Below, one piece after another: positions 11,169 through 22,538 of a DNA stretch of 64,000 nt. A program made the position numbers and the translations under genes. The stretch spans positions 310,001-374,000 of the forward strand of contig JAWWNJ010000168.1 in the NCBI GenBank assembly GCA_037176885.1, written 5' to 3'. The notes under the pieces were generated by a model. The model did no database searches and was not told the DNA's origin. It saw only the letters and a list, made by a program, of their open reading frames with translations. This stretch comes from Favolaschia claudopus. Taxonomy: Eukaryota; Basidiomycota; Agaricomycetes; Agaricales; Mycenaceae. Position 1 is the first letter of the stretch. Each line of letters starts with the position of its first letter.

Positions 11169-14100
11169 TTAATCCCAAGACGGAGATGCCTGGTATGAGT
11201 GACTTCGAGACGTCCCATTGGTGGTCGTCTGAGAAGGGCTCGAAGGAGACCAGGACGGTGAAGTAGGACTGTAAGCAGGCGAAGCAGGAGCTAGGAAACA
11301 ACGTCAGAAGGAAAAAGAAAAATAGATTCAGGTAACACTGACAATACGCGGGCGCTGGGGAAGAAGATCAATCGTCAGTTGATACTTCGGTCAATAGCGA
11401 GCATAGAAAAACATACAAGCCGGGGAGTACGTCGGAGAGGTGGGAGCTAGATAATGGAATCAATAATCAGATCGGCAGATAGCAATTAAGCACGACTAAC
11501 AGTATTTCGGAGACGAGGGTGACGCCATGGGGGAGGTTGGCGAATATTTTGGCGACGAGGGCGACAACTGCGCTGGAGCTGTAGAAGGTTTAGTAAGACG
11601 GACATGACAAGAGCAGATTCGGCGTACATGCTGTAGATGAGGGGAGGAAAATGAAGATAGATTAGTAAAAGAACGGTCATGAGAACGGAAAACTTGCTTG
11701 GAGAGTCTACAAAGGAGTGAGTACAGACATCTATGAAGAAAAGACGACGTACACCGCGGGGAAGCAGGACTGAAGGATGGACTCGTTGGCGAGTATCGTG
11801 GTGACGTTGGACTGAACGACGGCGACTGCGGACTGTACCGGGGCGAAGTGGGAGAGAAGGAAGGGGAGGTCGGGGAGTACCGAGGACTTGCTGGGGAGTA
11901 TCCTGGTGAAGGTAGAATCATGGGGGATGTAGGTGAGTACGTTGGCGATGTCGGACCACGAGCACTGCGATCGTAGAAGGGCGACGTAGCGAAGGGCGAT
12001 GTTCCGAAAGGCGACGTTGCTGTCCCAAACGGCGACTGCGGGACGTAGCCGGGCGACGTCGGCGAGTACATGTTGGGCGAGCTCGGACTGTACTGAGGTC
12101 CTGCGGGTGACATGTCGCCACGAGTGGGGGTCTGACCCCATCCGGGCTGGAATGTCGTGAAGTTCGGACCGTCGTCGCTACCGTTGACCGCAAGCGGGGA
12201 GAAGGACGCCTGGTCGCCTTTGAAGACCCCGTCCTGCCATACCGGCGAATTCGTGTCGTATGGAGTCATTGCGACTTGCCCCGGCGTCATTCCACCGTCA
12301 ACCTGCCCTGCCAGCATGTTCTGAACAGGCAACCGGTGATCCACGATAGCGTCCTTGAGCATGTCAATGTCAAGGGCTACCTCGAATGCTCCAGTGCCCA
12401 TAGGCGCCATCTGCCCAAACATCACGTTCTCCGCAATGCCATGGCAGTCGTCCTTCTCACCCACTGCCGCTGCCTCCATGAGGATTTCCACCGTCTCCTC
12501 GAAGGAACAACGCATCAAAGCACCGGTGTCCGTACGATTGATGCCATGACGAGTAATGGCCATGAGTGTCCCTCGGTGCGTCATGAGGTCGCACAACAGT
12601 GCTAGATGCCGGTAGTTGACATAAGACCCATCGAACTCGATGACATTCCGTAGCTCTCTCAAAATCGCAGCGCGGGCGGCCTCGATACCAAGGACGTTGA
12701 AGATTTCGACGCAGCTGTTCGAATAGGTCCGCTTGTAATCGACCCCATCGATGCACATCACAGTCTGCAAGTTGACACCCTCCGTTTCGAGAACCCACTC
12801 CCCTTTTTTGCGCACCTCAATGCGACCGTCGTCTTCGGTTACGACTTTGGCGTGCTCGAGGAGGAAGACTTTGCGAATGTCTTTGACGCCGCGCAAGCTG
12901 ACCGAGTTGAGCATGGTGTTCTCCAGTTGGCGGAGGAAAATGTCCTCCTCAATCTCGCCCATGCCATCATCGTCCTTGTCTCCTCCGCCCAACACACGAC
13001 ACCGGATAACGAGCTTATCGGCGTTGTCCTCACTCCAAATGACGAACAAATCAGTTTTGAAGCTTTCCGCGATTCGACTGGCTACGTAAGCCATAGAGAG
13101 TTTGCCGACCATCTTCTGGCGGTTGAGTTCAAGCCGGAGCAGCCAAGGAGATTGAAGATGAAGCTTAGATTCGACGTCTTCGTCCGGAATGGCGAAAAAG
13201 TCTTCGACGAATGCCATATCTTCTTCAATCAGGGTCGAGCTAGGGTCGGGATCGTACCATATCTCGACCGCTGAAGTGACCGTCCGCAAAGAGGTGTACT
13301 CCAGCTCATGAGCCACGAGCTGCGCACGCGTAGGCTCGACAGCGATCTCGGGGGCAAGGTATACAGTAAGGGAAGGGGTTTTAATGTTGGTGGCGACATT
13401 GATGATTTCCTTGAGACGCGGAACACCGAGCGTGACGTTTTTACTGGATACACCAGCATAATGGAACGTGTTCAGAGTCATCTGAGTGGCCGGTTCTCCG
13501 ATCGACTGCGCAGCCAACGTCCCACACATTTCACCAGGGTTTGCGATCGCTTGATTGAACTTGGACTCCACTTCGCCCATGACCCAATCGAACGCTTCGC
13601 GGTTGAGATGGAATTTCTCGAGTACACGTCGAGAAGCGAACGTGGAGCGAAGTTGTATCTGGAATCGCAAGACAGCGTCCTGTTGCGCCTTTCTACTGAG
13701 AGGATCATCTCCTCGGACAACGATGAGCCTCTCGCCAAGCTCCCTGACAGAATCGATGATGTACGCCGGCTCCAGGTCACTCGGTTGTCGGTGGTCGATG
13801 TGGAAGATTTGGCCAGCGTTTTGGATGACGCGGAGAAGGTTCACCGGGAGGTAAAAGTTCATATTGGGCTCCGCTCGAGGGAAGATGAAGGAACGCATCA
13901 GCTGCCGATCCTCCAGAAGCTGAGCATATTCTTCGTCCAACTTGGCCTGAAGCTCGAGCGAATTGTCGTCCAGTCCGAGCTGCAACACCCCATGCGCAAA
14001 CCCACTCTTCCCGTCCGTTACATCAACTTTGTAGTCATGCCTGAAAGCTGCATCACTGCAAGCGAAAGTATCGACGTTCTGCTTCTCGATGAAAGCGCCG

Positions 14101-17100
14101 TCCATACCATCCTCGCCGTAGACGAATTGGATGAGATCACCGAGGGAGTTCCGGACCGTCCCATCGTAGCACACCATGACGTCCTCCAGCGCTTTCACCA
14201 ATCGCCGTTGGATGTAACCCGTCTCCGCAGTTTTGATAGCGGTATCAATCAGACCTTCACGTCCGGCCATGGCGTGGAAGAAGAACTCCTGCGGCGTGAG
14301 TCCCCGAAGGTAGGAGTTCTCAACGAAGCCACGGGCCTCAGGACTGAAATCGTCTTTGGTGAAGTGGGGAAGCGTCCGATGCCGAAAGCCGAAAGGGATA
14401 CGACGCCCTTCCACACTCTGCTGCCCCACACAGACGGACATCTGGGAGATGTTGATGAACGAGCCCTTCGAACCGGCAACCACCATCTGCTTGACATTAT
14501 TATCCTCCTTCAAGTTCTTCTGCGCGTATTGTCCAGAATCGTCACGAGCAACATTGAGCTCGCGCTCCACCATCTTCTCAAAGGATTCGCGAATCGTCAT
14601 ACCGGGAGCAGCCTTCAGCCGATCATGCGTGGCATCCTCGATGATCTTGACCACATTCTCTTTGCATGATGCGATTTTCTGTGTGATGAAGGACATGGTC
14701 CCGCGATCAGCGATAGTATCGCCGATACCAATGCTGAAGCCATTGTGGAACAACCAGTAGTTGACGACCATTTGCAACCCAGTGAACAGCTGCCGTGTGG
14801 CCTCCGGCCCCTTCTCGCGGAAAACGACATGAACGAGACCGCCCTGCGAAGCACCAACAGTCTTCTTCTCCACAATTCCGAAGATAATCTCGCCATTTTC
14901 GATGAGCATCCCATCGTCGAGTGGAGGATTTGCCCTGTTGGCTTTATCGTCCGGATTTCGCGTGATGTTGATACCACGAGGGATGACGAGACTGAGAATT
15001 TGTTTGCCCGACCACAACGGCTTAGGCTTGATTATGGCGGGGATAGGAATCGTCCCGTCCCATTCCGGTACCCATAGGAGGATGTTCTGGACTTGGTTCC
15101 AATCCAAGAACGTATCTCGAAGCGTGAACTTTCGGATACCGCATAACGTGTCCTGGACGATGCCCATGACGGGCTTGTTAGCCTGCGGCGAGATGATCTA
15201 GAAGAAGGTCAAGAACAGGGGTCAAGAAGGTCAAGAACAGGACTTGAAAATGTGCAAGGAACTTGCCTGTCGAGGAACCCATGCGATCTGACTGAGCTCA
15301 GCTCTCGTTTCTTCGCTCTGGGGCACACTAGAACACAAAATAAGAATGCAGCCTCCTCAGCTCTAGTATCCACTTACTGCATGTTCATCTCATCGCCATC
15401 GAAGTCGGCGTTATACGGAGGTGTACTAAAATAGGTATAACAAAACGCCGCTTGCCTCGTCAACTAAGTAAACTTACACAGAAAGGTTAAGGCGGAAGGC
15501 TATGACAAAATCAGTCGGATACATGATAGAAGGCGGCAAAACTCACTTGAATATGGCATTAACTTAACTCGATGACTCATCATACTCATTTTGTGCAAAC
15601 TAGGCTGCCGATTGAATAACACGAAGCTGAGGATGACGATTAGCATAGCATAGGGAGTCACGTTAGGGCAATCAACTTACTCCCCGTCCTTGAGATGCCG
15701 CTCGACAATCCAGCCATACTGCAGAAAGGCGTCTGCACGCTTGTTATACCGCAAGTCGATCCGCTCTCCAGTATCTCGAACAACATAACGGGCACCAGGA
15801 TAAGCTGTCGGACCGTTGCGAACAAGCTCCTGCAAATAGCTGATATTGTACGGCGTCACTGTAAAGGGTTTAGCTTCTCGTCGAAGAAGGCAGAAAGAGT
15901 ACTGCCACAGACCTCGTTCTGGATACGTCAAATTCATTGCGATACTCTTCGGCACGCCAACCTCGTCCAACTCCAAATTAGGATCACCCGTGATCACAGT
16001 ACGAGCCGAAAAGTCGACACGTTTGCCCATCAAGTTACCCCGCAGACGGCCCTCTTTTCCTTTTAGCCGCGCACGAATTGACTTCACAGGACGACCGGAC
16101 TTTTGCAGCGCTTGGGGAATGCCAGCAATGTCATTGTCCATGTACGTAGCGACGTGGAACTGCGAACAACATGTCAATACAAGGAGAACATTCAGCACCA
16201 AAGAACCAAGATCACCTGGAGAAGTTGCTCAAACTCTGTGATAACGTGAGCGGGCGTGCCCTCGTTCTCACACCGTCGGACATTGGCTGACGCCTTGATA
16301 ATGTCGCCGAGTTTGTATGTCAAATCATCCTCACTGCGCATGGCGCCGCCATCAACAGCAATACTCGGGCGAACGGGAGGCGGGGGGACAGGCATGACCG
16401 TGAGAATCATCCATTCCGGGCGCGCATACTCATCTGAAAGACCGAGAAGATGAAGATCTGAATCGGACATCTTTTTGAACGTGGTATAGATGTCCGCAGG
16501 GTTAAACAGCCTCTTTTCGGGCTGTATCGACTTCATCTCCTGCAAGCTTCGTCAGAAATTGCGAGCGGGGAGTAGTTAGTCTACAAACATCATCATCGTC
16601 TTTTGGCCGCTTGTACTGCGCAAAAAGCTTGAGAGCCTCCTTCCTAACCAGGGGCTGTACATAGCCGCATCCTCCGTGACCCTTCTTCGGCTCTTCTCCC
16701 TCCTCCGCGTTTTCATCCTTGGGATCATCCGGTTCGCAAATCATTTTGGTCTTGCAATGTGCCCAGACAACCGCCATACGACGTTTTGGGTCACGAATGT
16801 GGCGAATTTTGTCCGCGAAATTAGGGTCCGACTTACATTTCATGCAATCAATGACGGTTCAGAGAAAGGTTCAAAAGAAGAAATATAGGGATAAAAACGT
16901 CAGCGTGTGTTTCTACATTCAACGACACCGCGCAACACCACAAGGAACAACGAAGGAGGGAATACACCACATCGCGTGAAAGTGCAAGCCAGGTACGCCG
17001 CAAGAGCGATCGGCCACGCGGCACGACGTGCACATTTTTCGCACTCCTCGTTCTGCCCCCCATTTCACCACGCAACCGCGTGTCCGGCCAGCACCAGGCT

Positions 17101-17740
17101 GATGACGCGGCGATCAAGCGACCGAAAACGCGCGCCAACAAGACCACGGGTAGCGGAACGCCTCGATGTTCGAGAAACTGACGTGGTGCGGGTTTGGGGT
17201 TCACCACGATGTGGAGAGAGCCCCCAGAAATTTGGAAAGGTGGGGTGCGAAACGAGTAGAGGAAAGGGAGACCCAACTCACGATGTCTGCTTTTAATTTC
17301 CCACAATTTACGCAGATGCACTCCAATATCTTCTTAACCTTCAAAATAAAGCCTATGGCGCTGTTAGCAGCTAGAAATGATGAATAGTGAGAGAGATAGC
17401 AAACCAGGGTGATATACAGGGCGTGCGAGCTCGATATGCCCAAAGTGACCCGGACATTCCGACATCCCTTCACCACAAGTCTGACACTTGAAGTTCCGGT
17501 CGATGGTACCCATGCGCGGGTCCATGAGCCCACCCAGCTTGGGTTTGCGAGTGGTCTCGTCCATGACCTCGGGATGTTCTATCTTGGCTACAGAGTACGC
17601 TTTCTAAATGAGGGGTCAGGCTGAGTCAACAACTCAAAGAGACCACCACGCACGATTTCCTCTGGAGACAAGATTCCGAATTGCACTTCCTTCACTTTGC
17701 GGATCGGTGCCGCCGAATAGGCAAACTGGTGGCCCAACAT
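11169..17740 (-). CDS. RPB1: DNA-directed RNA polymerase II largest subunit RPB1
   Basis: This is the catalytic subunit of nuclear RNA polymerase II. The start ATG (17740-17738) gives [20 protein letters not shown] and, after an intron, the clamp core with [20 protein letters not shown] (zinc site). Further blocks are [36 protein letters not shown] and the catalytic [11 protein letters not shown] at 15380-15412, where an intron splits the following His codon. Next come the bridge helix/trigger loop region ([20 protein letters not shown] and [16 protein letters not shown]) and [14 protein letters not shown] before the tail. The CTD has roughly two dozen heptad-like units, many degenerate (SPFGT type) before better YSPTSP units. 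It ends SPSWD. The last 600 bp of CTD are cut by several phase-1 introns. The total is around 1,750 residues. The exon path at 11579-11706 is unresolved. Confidence 0.96.
11343..11354 (-). other. 12-nt microexon in the RPB1 CTD
   Basis: Between introns 11355-11416 and 11291-11342 lies a 12-nt exon flanked by CCCCAG and GTCAGT. With its phase-1 neighbours it restores unbroken [17 protein letters not shown] heptads. Skipping it removes four residues without changing frame. Confidence 0.75.
16832..17281 (-). other. Unusually long (450 nt) early intron in RPB1
   Basis: The donor GTGAGT follows LKADI and the acceptor GTAAG precedes [18 protein letters not shown]. Most introns here are near 50 nt. 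It is GC-rich in the middle and open in one frame for 157 codons, but with no family motif. Confidence 0.6.
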
Positions 17741-18275
17741 GATGCGAGAAACGAGGATAAGAGACGGGAGGAGGTGAAGGCCAAAACCGAGTCAGGAAGG
17801 CCGCAAAAAAGGCCGTAGAGGAGACGAAAAGAGTTGAAGAGGGTGTATTAGCGTGTACAGAAGATATTTGAAGAGTTCCGGTGAGTTTTTGACGTGATTT
17901 GAAGGAGATTTTGCGTGAAGAGTGAAATGCGAGCAAACGTGGAAACGGGGAGAAATGGGGTGGGGCGGTCCAGAAGTGGTGTCAGTGAAGCCAACAGATG
18001 CAGGACAAGCGATAGGGGCGCGTTAAAGCGACAGAGGACGACGAGGGTGGGCTGTTGAGCTCAGTGTCGTCGAGGCGGAGGGCAAAACCAACAGGGCTTT
18101 GTTTCAACAACTGTAAACACCGGCTCCGTACAAGTACACCGCCACACCGATGACTGGGGCCACGCGCGTACCCCAACCAGCACAGAAAAAGTGCAAAAAA
18201 ACGGGATGCACCATTACCGATACTACACATAACTAGATACAGGGGAATCTACTACATAATTATAAGGTATAATCT
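17741..18275. other. Intergenic: RPB1 promoter and NUP42 3' flank
   Basis: There are 535 bp between the RPB1 start codon and the NUP42 stop codon, both on the minus strand. On the minus strand, just before the RPB1 ATG, there is a C/T-rich stretch (17745-17830). No gene or repeat is seen. Confidence 0.5.
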
Positions 18276-20486
18276 TCACCGCAACTCCAGTGGGGGTACC
18301 CAGTCAGGAATCTTGCCCCACTCAAACTTGTCCGCACGAAACGCCTGTACTACCCGCTCGGGCAGCATCGACAAGTAGTTTGGCGGCAATTGGCTATCGT
18401 ACGGTGTGAGACCCGGCTTGAAGCTCACTCTCGCGTTCTTGAAGTCGGGCGGAGGTGGCGCCTTGGATGACGTGGATGACGAGGGAGCACTTGTTATGCC
18501 AAATGCTGAGGTTGGTTGGGTAGGTTTGCCAAATGCATTGACAGGTTGCTGCTGCGACAAGTTCCCGAATGCAGAGGTGGGTTGCGGCTGCGATGCTGCG
18601 CCAAACGCAGAGGCTGGTGCGGCATTGCCAAACGCAGAATTAGCGGATGGTTGTGAAAACGCGGATGTCGTGGGCTGTCCGAAAGCAGAAGGCTTAGCAG
18701 ATGCAAACGCAGAGGATGCAGACGCCGGGCTTGTTGTCTGCTGTCCAAATGCCGAAGCTGGTGGATTGGCGTTGGATGGGTTGGTCGCAAATGCACTGGA
18801 GCCTGAATTGTTTGAGAATGCGGATCCTCCATTTCCAAAAACGGAGGATTGGTTTGAGTTTGCAGCAAGTTGGCCAAAGGCTGAAGGTGCTCCAAAGGCG
18901 GAGGCCGTAGCGGGAGCACCAAATGCAGATTGAGTTGCGGGAGCAGCAGGAGCGCCGAACGCAGACTGAGTTGCCGGAGCACCAAACGCGGACTGGGTTG
19001 AAGCAGCTGTTCCAAAAGCAGACTGTGCGGGAGTAGTGGCAGGTCTCCCAAACGCAGATTGGGCTGGCGCACTCCCCAAAGATGATTGCCCAAACACAGA
19101 TGGTTTGCCAGCAAAAGCGGAAAACGCCGTGGACGGATTTGTTGTCTGCTGCTGCCCGAATACGGATCCCGAAGGGTTGGCTGGCTGAGTCGAAAACGCA
19201 CTACCGTTAGAGTTGCTCGAAAACGCCGAACCACCACCACCGAACGCAGATGTTGCGGGTTGAGCTTGAGCTCCGAACCCCGACGGCGCCCCGAAGACGG
19301 AGGTCGTGGCAGGAGCACCGAATGCAGATTGGGTCGCGGGAGCGGCAGCACCGAATGCAGATTGTGTTGCTGGAGCGGATGCACCAAACACAGATGGCGT
19401 ATTCGATGCGGCGGCGCCGAACCCAGACTGTCCAAAGACGGAGCCGCCGTTCGCACCTGAGTTTGCGCCACCACCAAATACAGAGGATTTACCAGCAAAC
19501 GCAGAGAAACCGCCTGGACTAGCTGCGGGTGCAGAGCTTGCATTCGCACCAGCCCCGAAAGTGGAGTTATTTGTGGCAAATGCAGAGAATCCACCAGTGG
19601 CGGGTTTGGCAGGTGTGGCCGAACCAAACGCGGAGGGAGTCGCTGCTGTCGAGAAGGCGGATTGACCAAAAGCCGGCTGCCCAAACCCTGATTTACCGAA
19701 AGCGCTGCCGCCTGTCGTGATGCCAGTGCCACCAAAAGCGGAAGTCGAAGCTGGAGCAGGCCCTCCTCGACTGTTATTTGTCGCTTGCTCAAAAACTTTG
19801 AACGAATTGCTTAATGCGTTCTACAAGAAAGATGAGGTGACAATTGGTGACCCAGAGCGAGGAAACTGACGGAAAGCACTTGTTGAGCCGCATTTATCTG
19901 AGTTGTTTCGTAGGCAAACTGAAAACCTTCATGAGACGATTACTGTGTGCCAAACCGACCAACATACATATTCCTCCAAACGTCCTGCTTTCCCTGCGGT
20001 GGCGGCCTTAACTCTCAACTCTTCAGGAGACTGGTCAAGATTTGAGATGACCGTAGGCTCATATTTGGCAGGCCCATAAGAGGTGAGTGGCCACGTCGGT
20101 TTCTCTTTAGTGAGATCGGCTACAATGGACTCGGCTCTAATTCTCTGGTTGAGAACAAATGGAAAGGATAAAAGAACTCCACGCACGTAAACTGGCCAAC
20201 TTTGATATCTGCACCAGGACGAATGTATGTTTGGTCTTTGCCCGTATTCAGTTCACTCGATCGCGAAAGAGATTGAATGTATGTACTCACTGCCGCCAAC
20301 ATGTGTTTGGTCTTTGCCAATATTCAGTTCACTCGATCGCAAAAGAACTCAAATGTACTCACTGCCGCCAACATGCTCATTCTTGCAAGCCGTTCCGTAT
20401 CTACATCGTCCTTGTTGGAAGAACTGACAAATTGCCTGAAGACCGCGTTAACTTGCCACCATCGACGCCAAGACGGCGCTCACCAT
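18276..20486 (-). CDS. NUP42: FG-repeat nucleoporin of the NUP42/AMO1 type with N-terminal CCCH finger
   Basis: This nucleoporin sits at the cytoplasmic face of the pore and aids mRNA export with Gle1/Dbp5. The ATG (20486-20484) stands alone before a 48-nt intron (20436-20483). The next exon gives [21 protein letters not shown], a C-x7-C-x5-C-x3-H zinc finger. Two near-identical introns (20312-20362, 20236-20290) and a 21-nt exon follow, encoding a repeated NQT(H/Y). Then come [20 protein letters not shown] and [16 protein letters not shown], the conserved AMO1-type block, and [19 protein letters not shown] after two more introns. A long FG region has dozens of SAFG/SVFG units. The tail [17 protein letters not shown] is the conserved C-terminal Gle1-contact-type motif of this family. 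The exact junction between DIK and the RAESIVADL exon has two possible solutions. Confidence 0.9.
20228..20375 (-). repeat. Tandem 76/72-bp duplication spanning an exon-intron-exon junction in NUP42
   Basis: Copies lie at 20228-20303 and 20304-20375, directly abutting. The first 43 positions differ at three sites, the last 23 are identical, and only a 6-10 nt stretch inside the intron diverges. Each copy contains exon end, GTGAGT donor, intron, AAAG acceptor and exon start. The result is two phase-1 introns and an extra 21-nt exon. Confidence 0.9.
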
Positions 20487-20616
20487 AGGATGTAGGTGGT
20501 GAAATCCAAGTTGATGGAAGTGTACAGCCACCCTGACTCTTTCTGTCAACACGGTGTGCCGGAGCTTCAAGATTTTTCTTCCGTTTTCGGATAGCATTTC
20601 GATCCTCCCACCTACC
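20487..20616. promoter_or_regulatory. Bidirectional promoter region, NUP42 / DUF4267 gene
   Basis: There are 130 bp between divergent start codons. No TATA box is visible. It must hold both 5' UTRs and promoters unless one start is further inside. Confidence 0.5.
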
Positions 20617-20988
20617 ATGGTCCCCTTGCGCCACATCCCCCCGCTCTTCGTCGCCTTTGCGCTTACCTTTGGCGGCTTGTATCCTTTCTTTGATGCTCCT
20701 GGAGCAATTCGCGAATTCGGTCTCCCGAACCACGTAGCCACATCTTCCCCAGCCCAGTCCGTGATGAAACTCAGCTCAGCTCGCGGCTCCGCCATTGGAC
20801 TTGCACTCTTCGCGTTCTACTTGCGAAAACAATATGCCGCATTCGACACCGTCCTCGCCAGCCTATTTTACGTGGGAGTAGTAGATGGATACGTCTGTTG
20901 GCAGGAAGGTGTTCCGGGGAAAGCGCTTTTCCGTCTTTGCTCAGGCTTGGTCATCGGAGGCTGGGGCTTTTTGGGTCTCACTACTTGA
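20617..20988 (+). CDS. DUF4267 family small membrane protein
   Basis: An intronless frame encodes 123 residues starting at an ATG in good context (CTACCATGG). It has four hydrophobic segments: PPLFVAFALTFGGLYPFF, a mid segment SARGSAIGLALFAFYL, TVLASLFYVGVVDGYVCW and LCSGLVIGGWGFLGL. This four-helix pattern, with a conserved SARG and a Asp-Gly in the third helix, matches fungal DUF4267 proteins of unknown function, often found near short-chain dehydrogenases. The next gene downstream is an NAD(P)-dependent reductase in the same direction, 300 bp away, which fits that habit but proves nothing. Confidence 0.75.
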   Translation: MVPLRHIPPLFVAFALTFGGLYPFFDAPGAIREFGLPNHVATSSPAQSVMKLSSARGSAIGLALFAFYLRKQYAAFDTVLASLFYVGVVDGYVCWQEGVPGKALFRLCSGLVIGGWGFLGLTT

Positions 20989-21234
20989 CCGGAGACCTTG
21001 TTGTAACAAACAATTCAACTGACATGTTCACTCCAAATTACCTCCTCTACGTTTGTCACCCCGCCCGACTCCGCCACGGACGGTGCCAACGACCCACCCA
21101 ATTCCGCAACGTGACAGTGAGCACAAAGCACATCTTGGCTAGTCTTCCGTGAAGAAATTACGGAGAATCCAAGCATGACATTCAGCCCATAGCACACCAC
21201 TCGGTTAGTACTCGGTTCCTCTTCTATCCAGACG

Positions 21235-21242
21235 TATAAATA
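21235..21242 (+). promoter_or_regulatory. TATA box candidate upstream of the reductase gene
   Basis: TATAAATA lies 54 bp before the start codon at 21289, a distance compatible with a short 5' UTR. Confidence 0.45.
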
Positions 21243-21288
21243 AGAGCGTGAAGAACAAGTGAGGAATGCATAACTCATTTGCAACAAA

Positions 21289-22538
21289 ATGTCTCGTGGA
21301 ACCGTCCTCATAACTGGACTCACAGGGTGAGTCAGCCACGTCTGATACTCGGAAAGTGTGCTCACAATATGCAGCTTCATAGCAACTCACACCGCCCTCG
21401 CGTTCTTGAACGCGGGCTACAGTGTCAAAGGCACCACCCGAACGGCCGCCAAAGCAGAGCAATGGATTTCACGTTTCCCCCACCATAAACCTCGTTTCCA
21501 ATATGCAGTCGTGCCCGACATGTCCATTCCCGGTGCATTCGATGAAGCAGTCAAAGGCTGCGATTACATCGCGCACCTGGCTTCACCCGCCCACTGGGAC
21601 CAAACTGTTCGCATCGATTCTAATCCTGACTTCTTCTGGCTCTCGACTCAAAAGCGTCCTAAATATAGGACAACGAAGCCGATCTCCTCATTCCCGCAAT
21701 CCAAGGCACGAAGAACCTTCTCTCTGCAACCAAAAACGAACCCAGAATCAAACGAGTCGTCTTTACCTCCTCTCTTGCCGCCATCATCGAACCTACTACA
21801 CTCGAGCCCGGCAAGACCATCGTAGAAACCGAATGGAATCCAATCACCTACGAGGAGGCAAAGTCACACACCAACCCCCCAGTCGTATATCGTGCATCCA
21901 AAGCCCTCGCTGAGCGCGCCTTTTGGGACTTCATCCAGAAGGAGAAGCCCACCTGGTCCGGAACGAGCATCTGCCCTTGGTGAGCTATTTATTGACCTGA
22001 TATGTCCGAGTTCCCCCCTCCCACTGACCGACCACCTGAACTCAAAGCGCGACATTCGGCCCTCCGCTCCAAGTCACCTCTCTTTCCGCCCTGAATTTCT
22101 CAAACAAATGCTTATGGGATATAGCGAACGGTCAATACAAATCTGGCGTCCCAAAAGTAGGATCGCCCGTGTTCGTCGATGTACGAGAGGTCGCCCTGGC
22201 GCATGTACGAGCCGCAGAGCTAGACGTAGCCCAGGGCCAGCGTTATCTTCTCATCGGTGGTCCATATGTGAGCCTCATTTCACCCCCCAGAGCTCACACA
22301 TTCATTCCTCGAGTAGATTCCCGACCAAGTTGTTCAGATCATTCACAAACGATTTCCTGAGCTCCAGGGCAATCTGCCTCCCTTCGATTTCTCTAGAACC
22401 GACCATTTGAATGTCCGCTTTGACTCGTCCAAGGCCACGAAACAGCTTGGGATACAGTACACCGCTTTAGAAACGATGGTGACTGAAACAATTACCGCGA
22501 TTTTAACGGTGCTCAGAAGCAATGCTGAGACCAAATGA
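21289..22538 (+). CDS. NAD(P)-dependent reductase, extended SDR (Gre2 / cinnamoyl-CoA / dihydroflavonol reductase-like)
   Basis: This is a cytosolic carbonyl reductase of the extended short-chain dehydrogenase family, close to Gre2-type methylglyoxal/aldehyde reductases. Exon 1 gives MSRGTVLITGLTG and, after an intron ending at AATATGCAG, FIATHTALAFLNAGYSVKGTTR, making the TGxxGxxA nucleotide-binding loop. Then come YIAHLASP, an intron of about 62 nt, LLIPAIQGTKNLL and RVVFTSSLAA. The catalytic YxxxK is VVYRASK. Later introns fall before ATFGPP and after LLIGGPY. The stop at 22536-22538 gives about 335 residues. The substrate cannot be told from sequence. All motifs are intact. Confidence 0.85.

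Noticed and set aside
13308..14669. 453-codon plus-strand open frame
   Set aside because: It is fully antisense to conserved RPB1 coding sequence and its protein is compositionally an image of RPB1 codons without any domain.
18494..19792. 432-codon minus-strand frame beside the nucleoporin frame
   Set aside because: It is the out-of-frame reading of the FG-repeat DNA (Leu/Pro-rich), while the SAFG frame matches the nucleoporin family.
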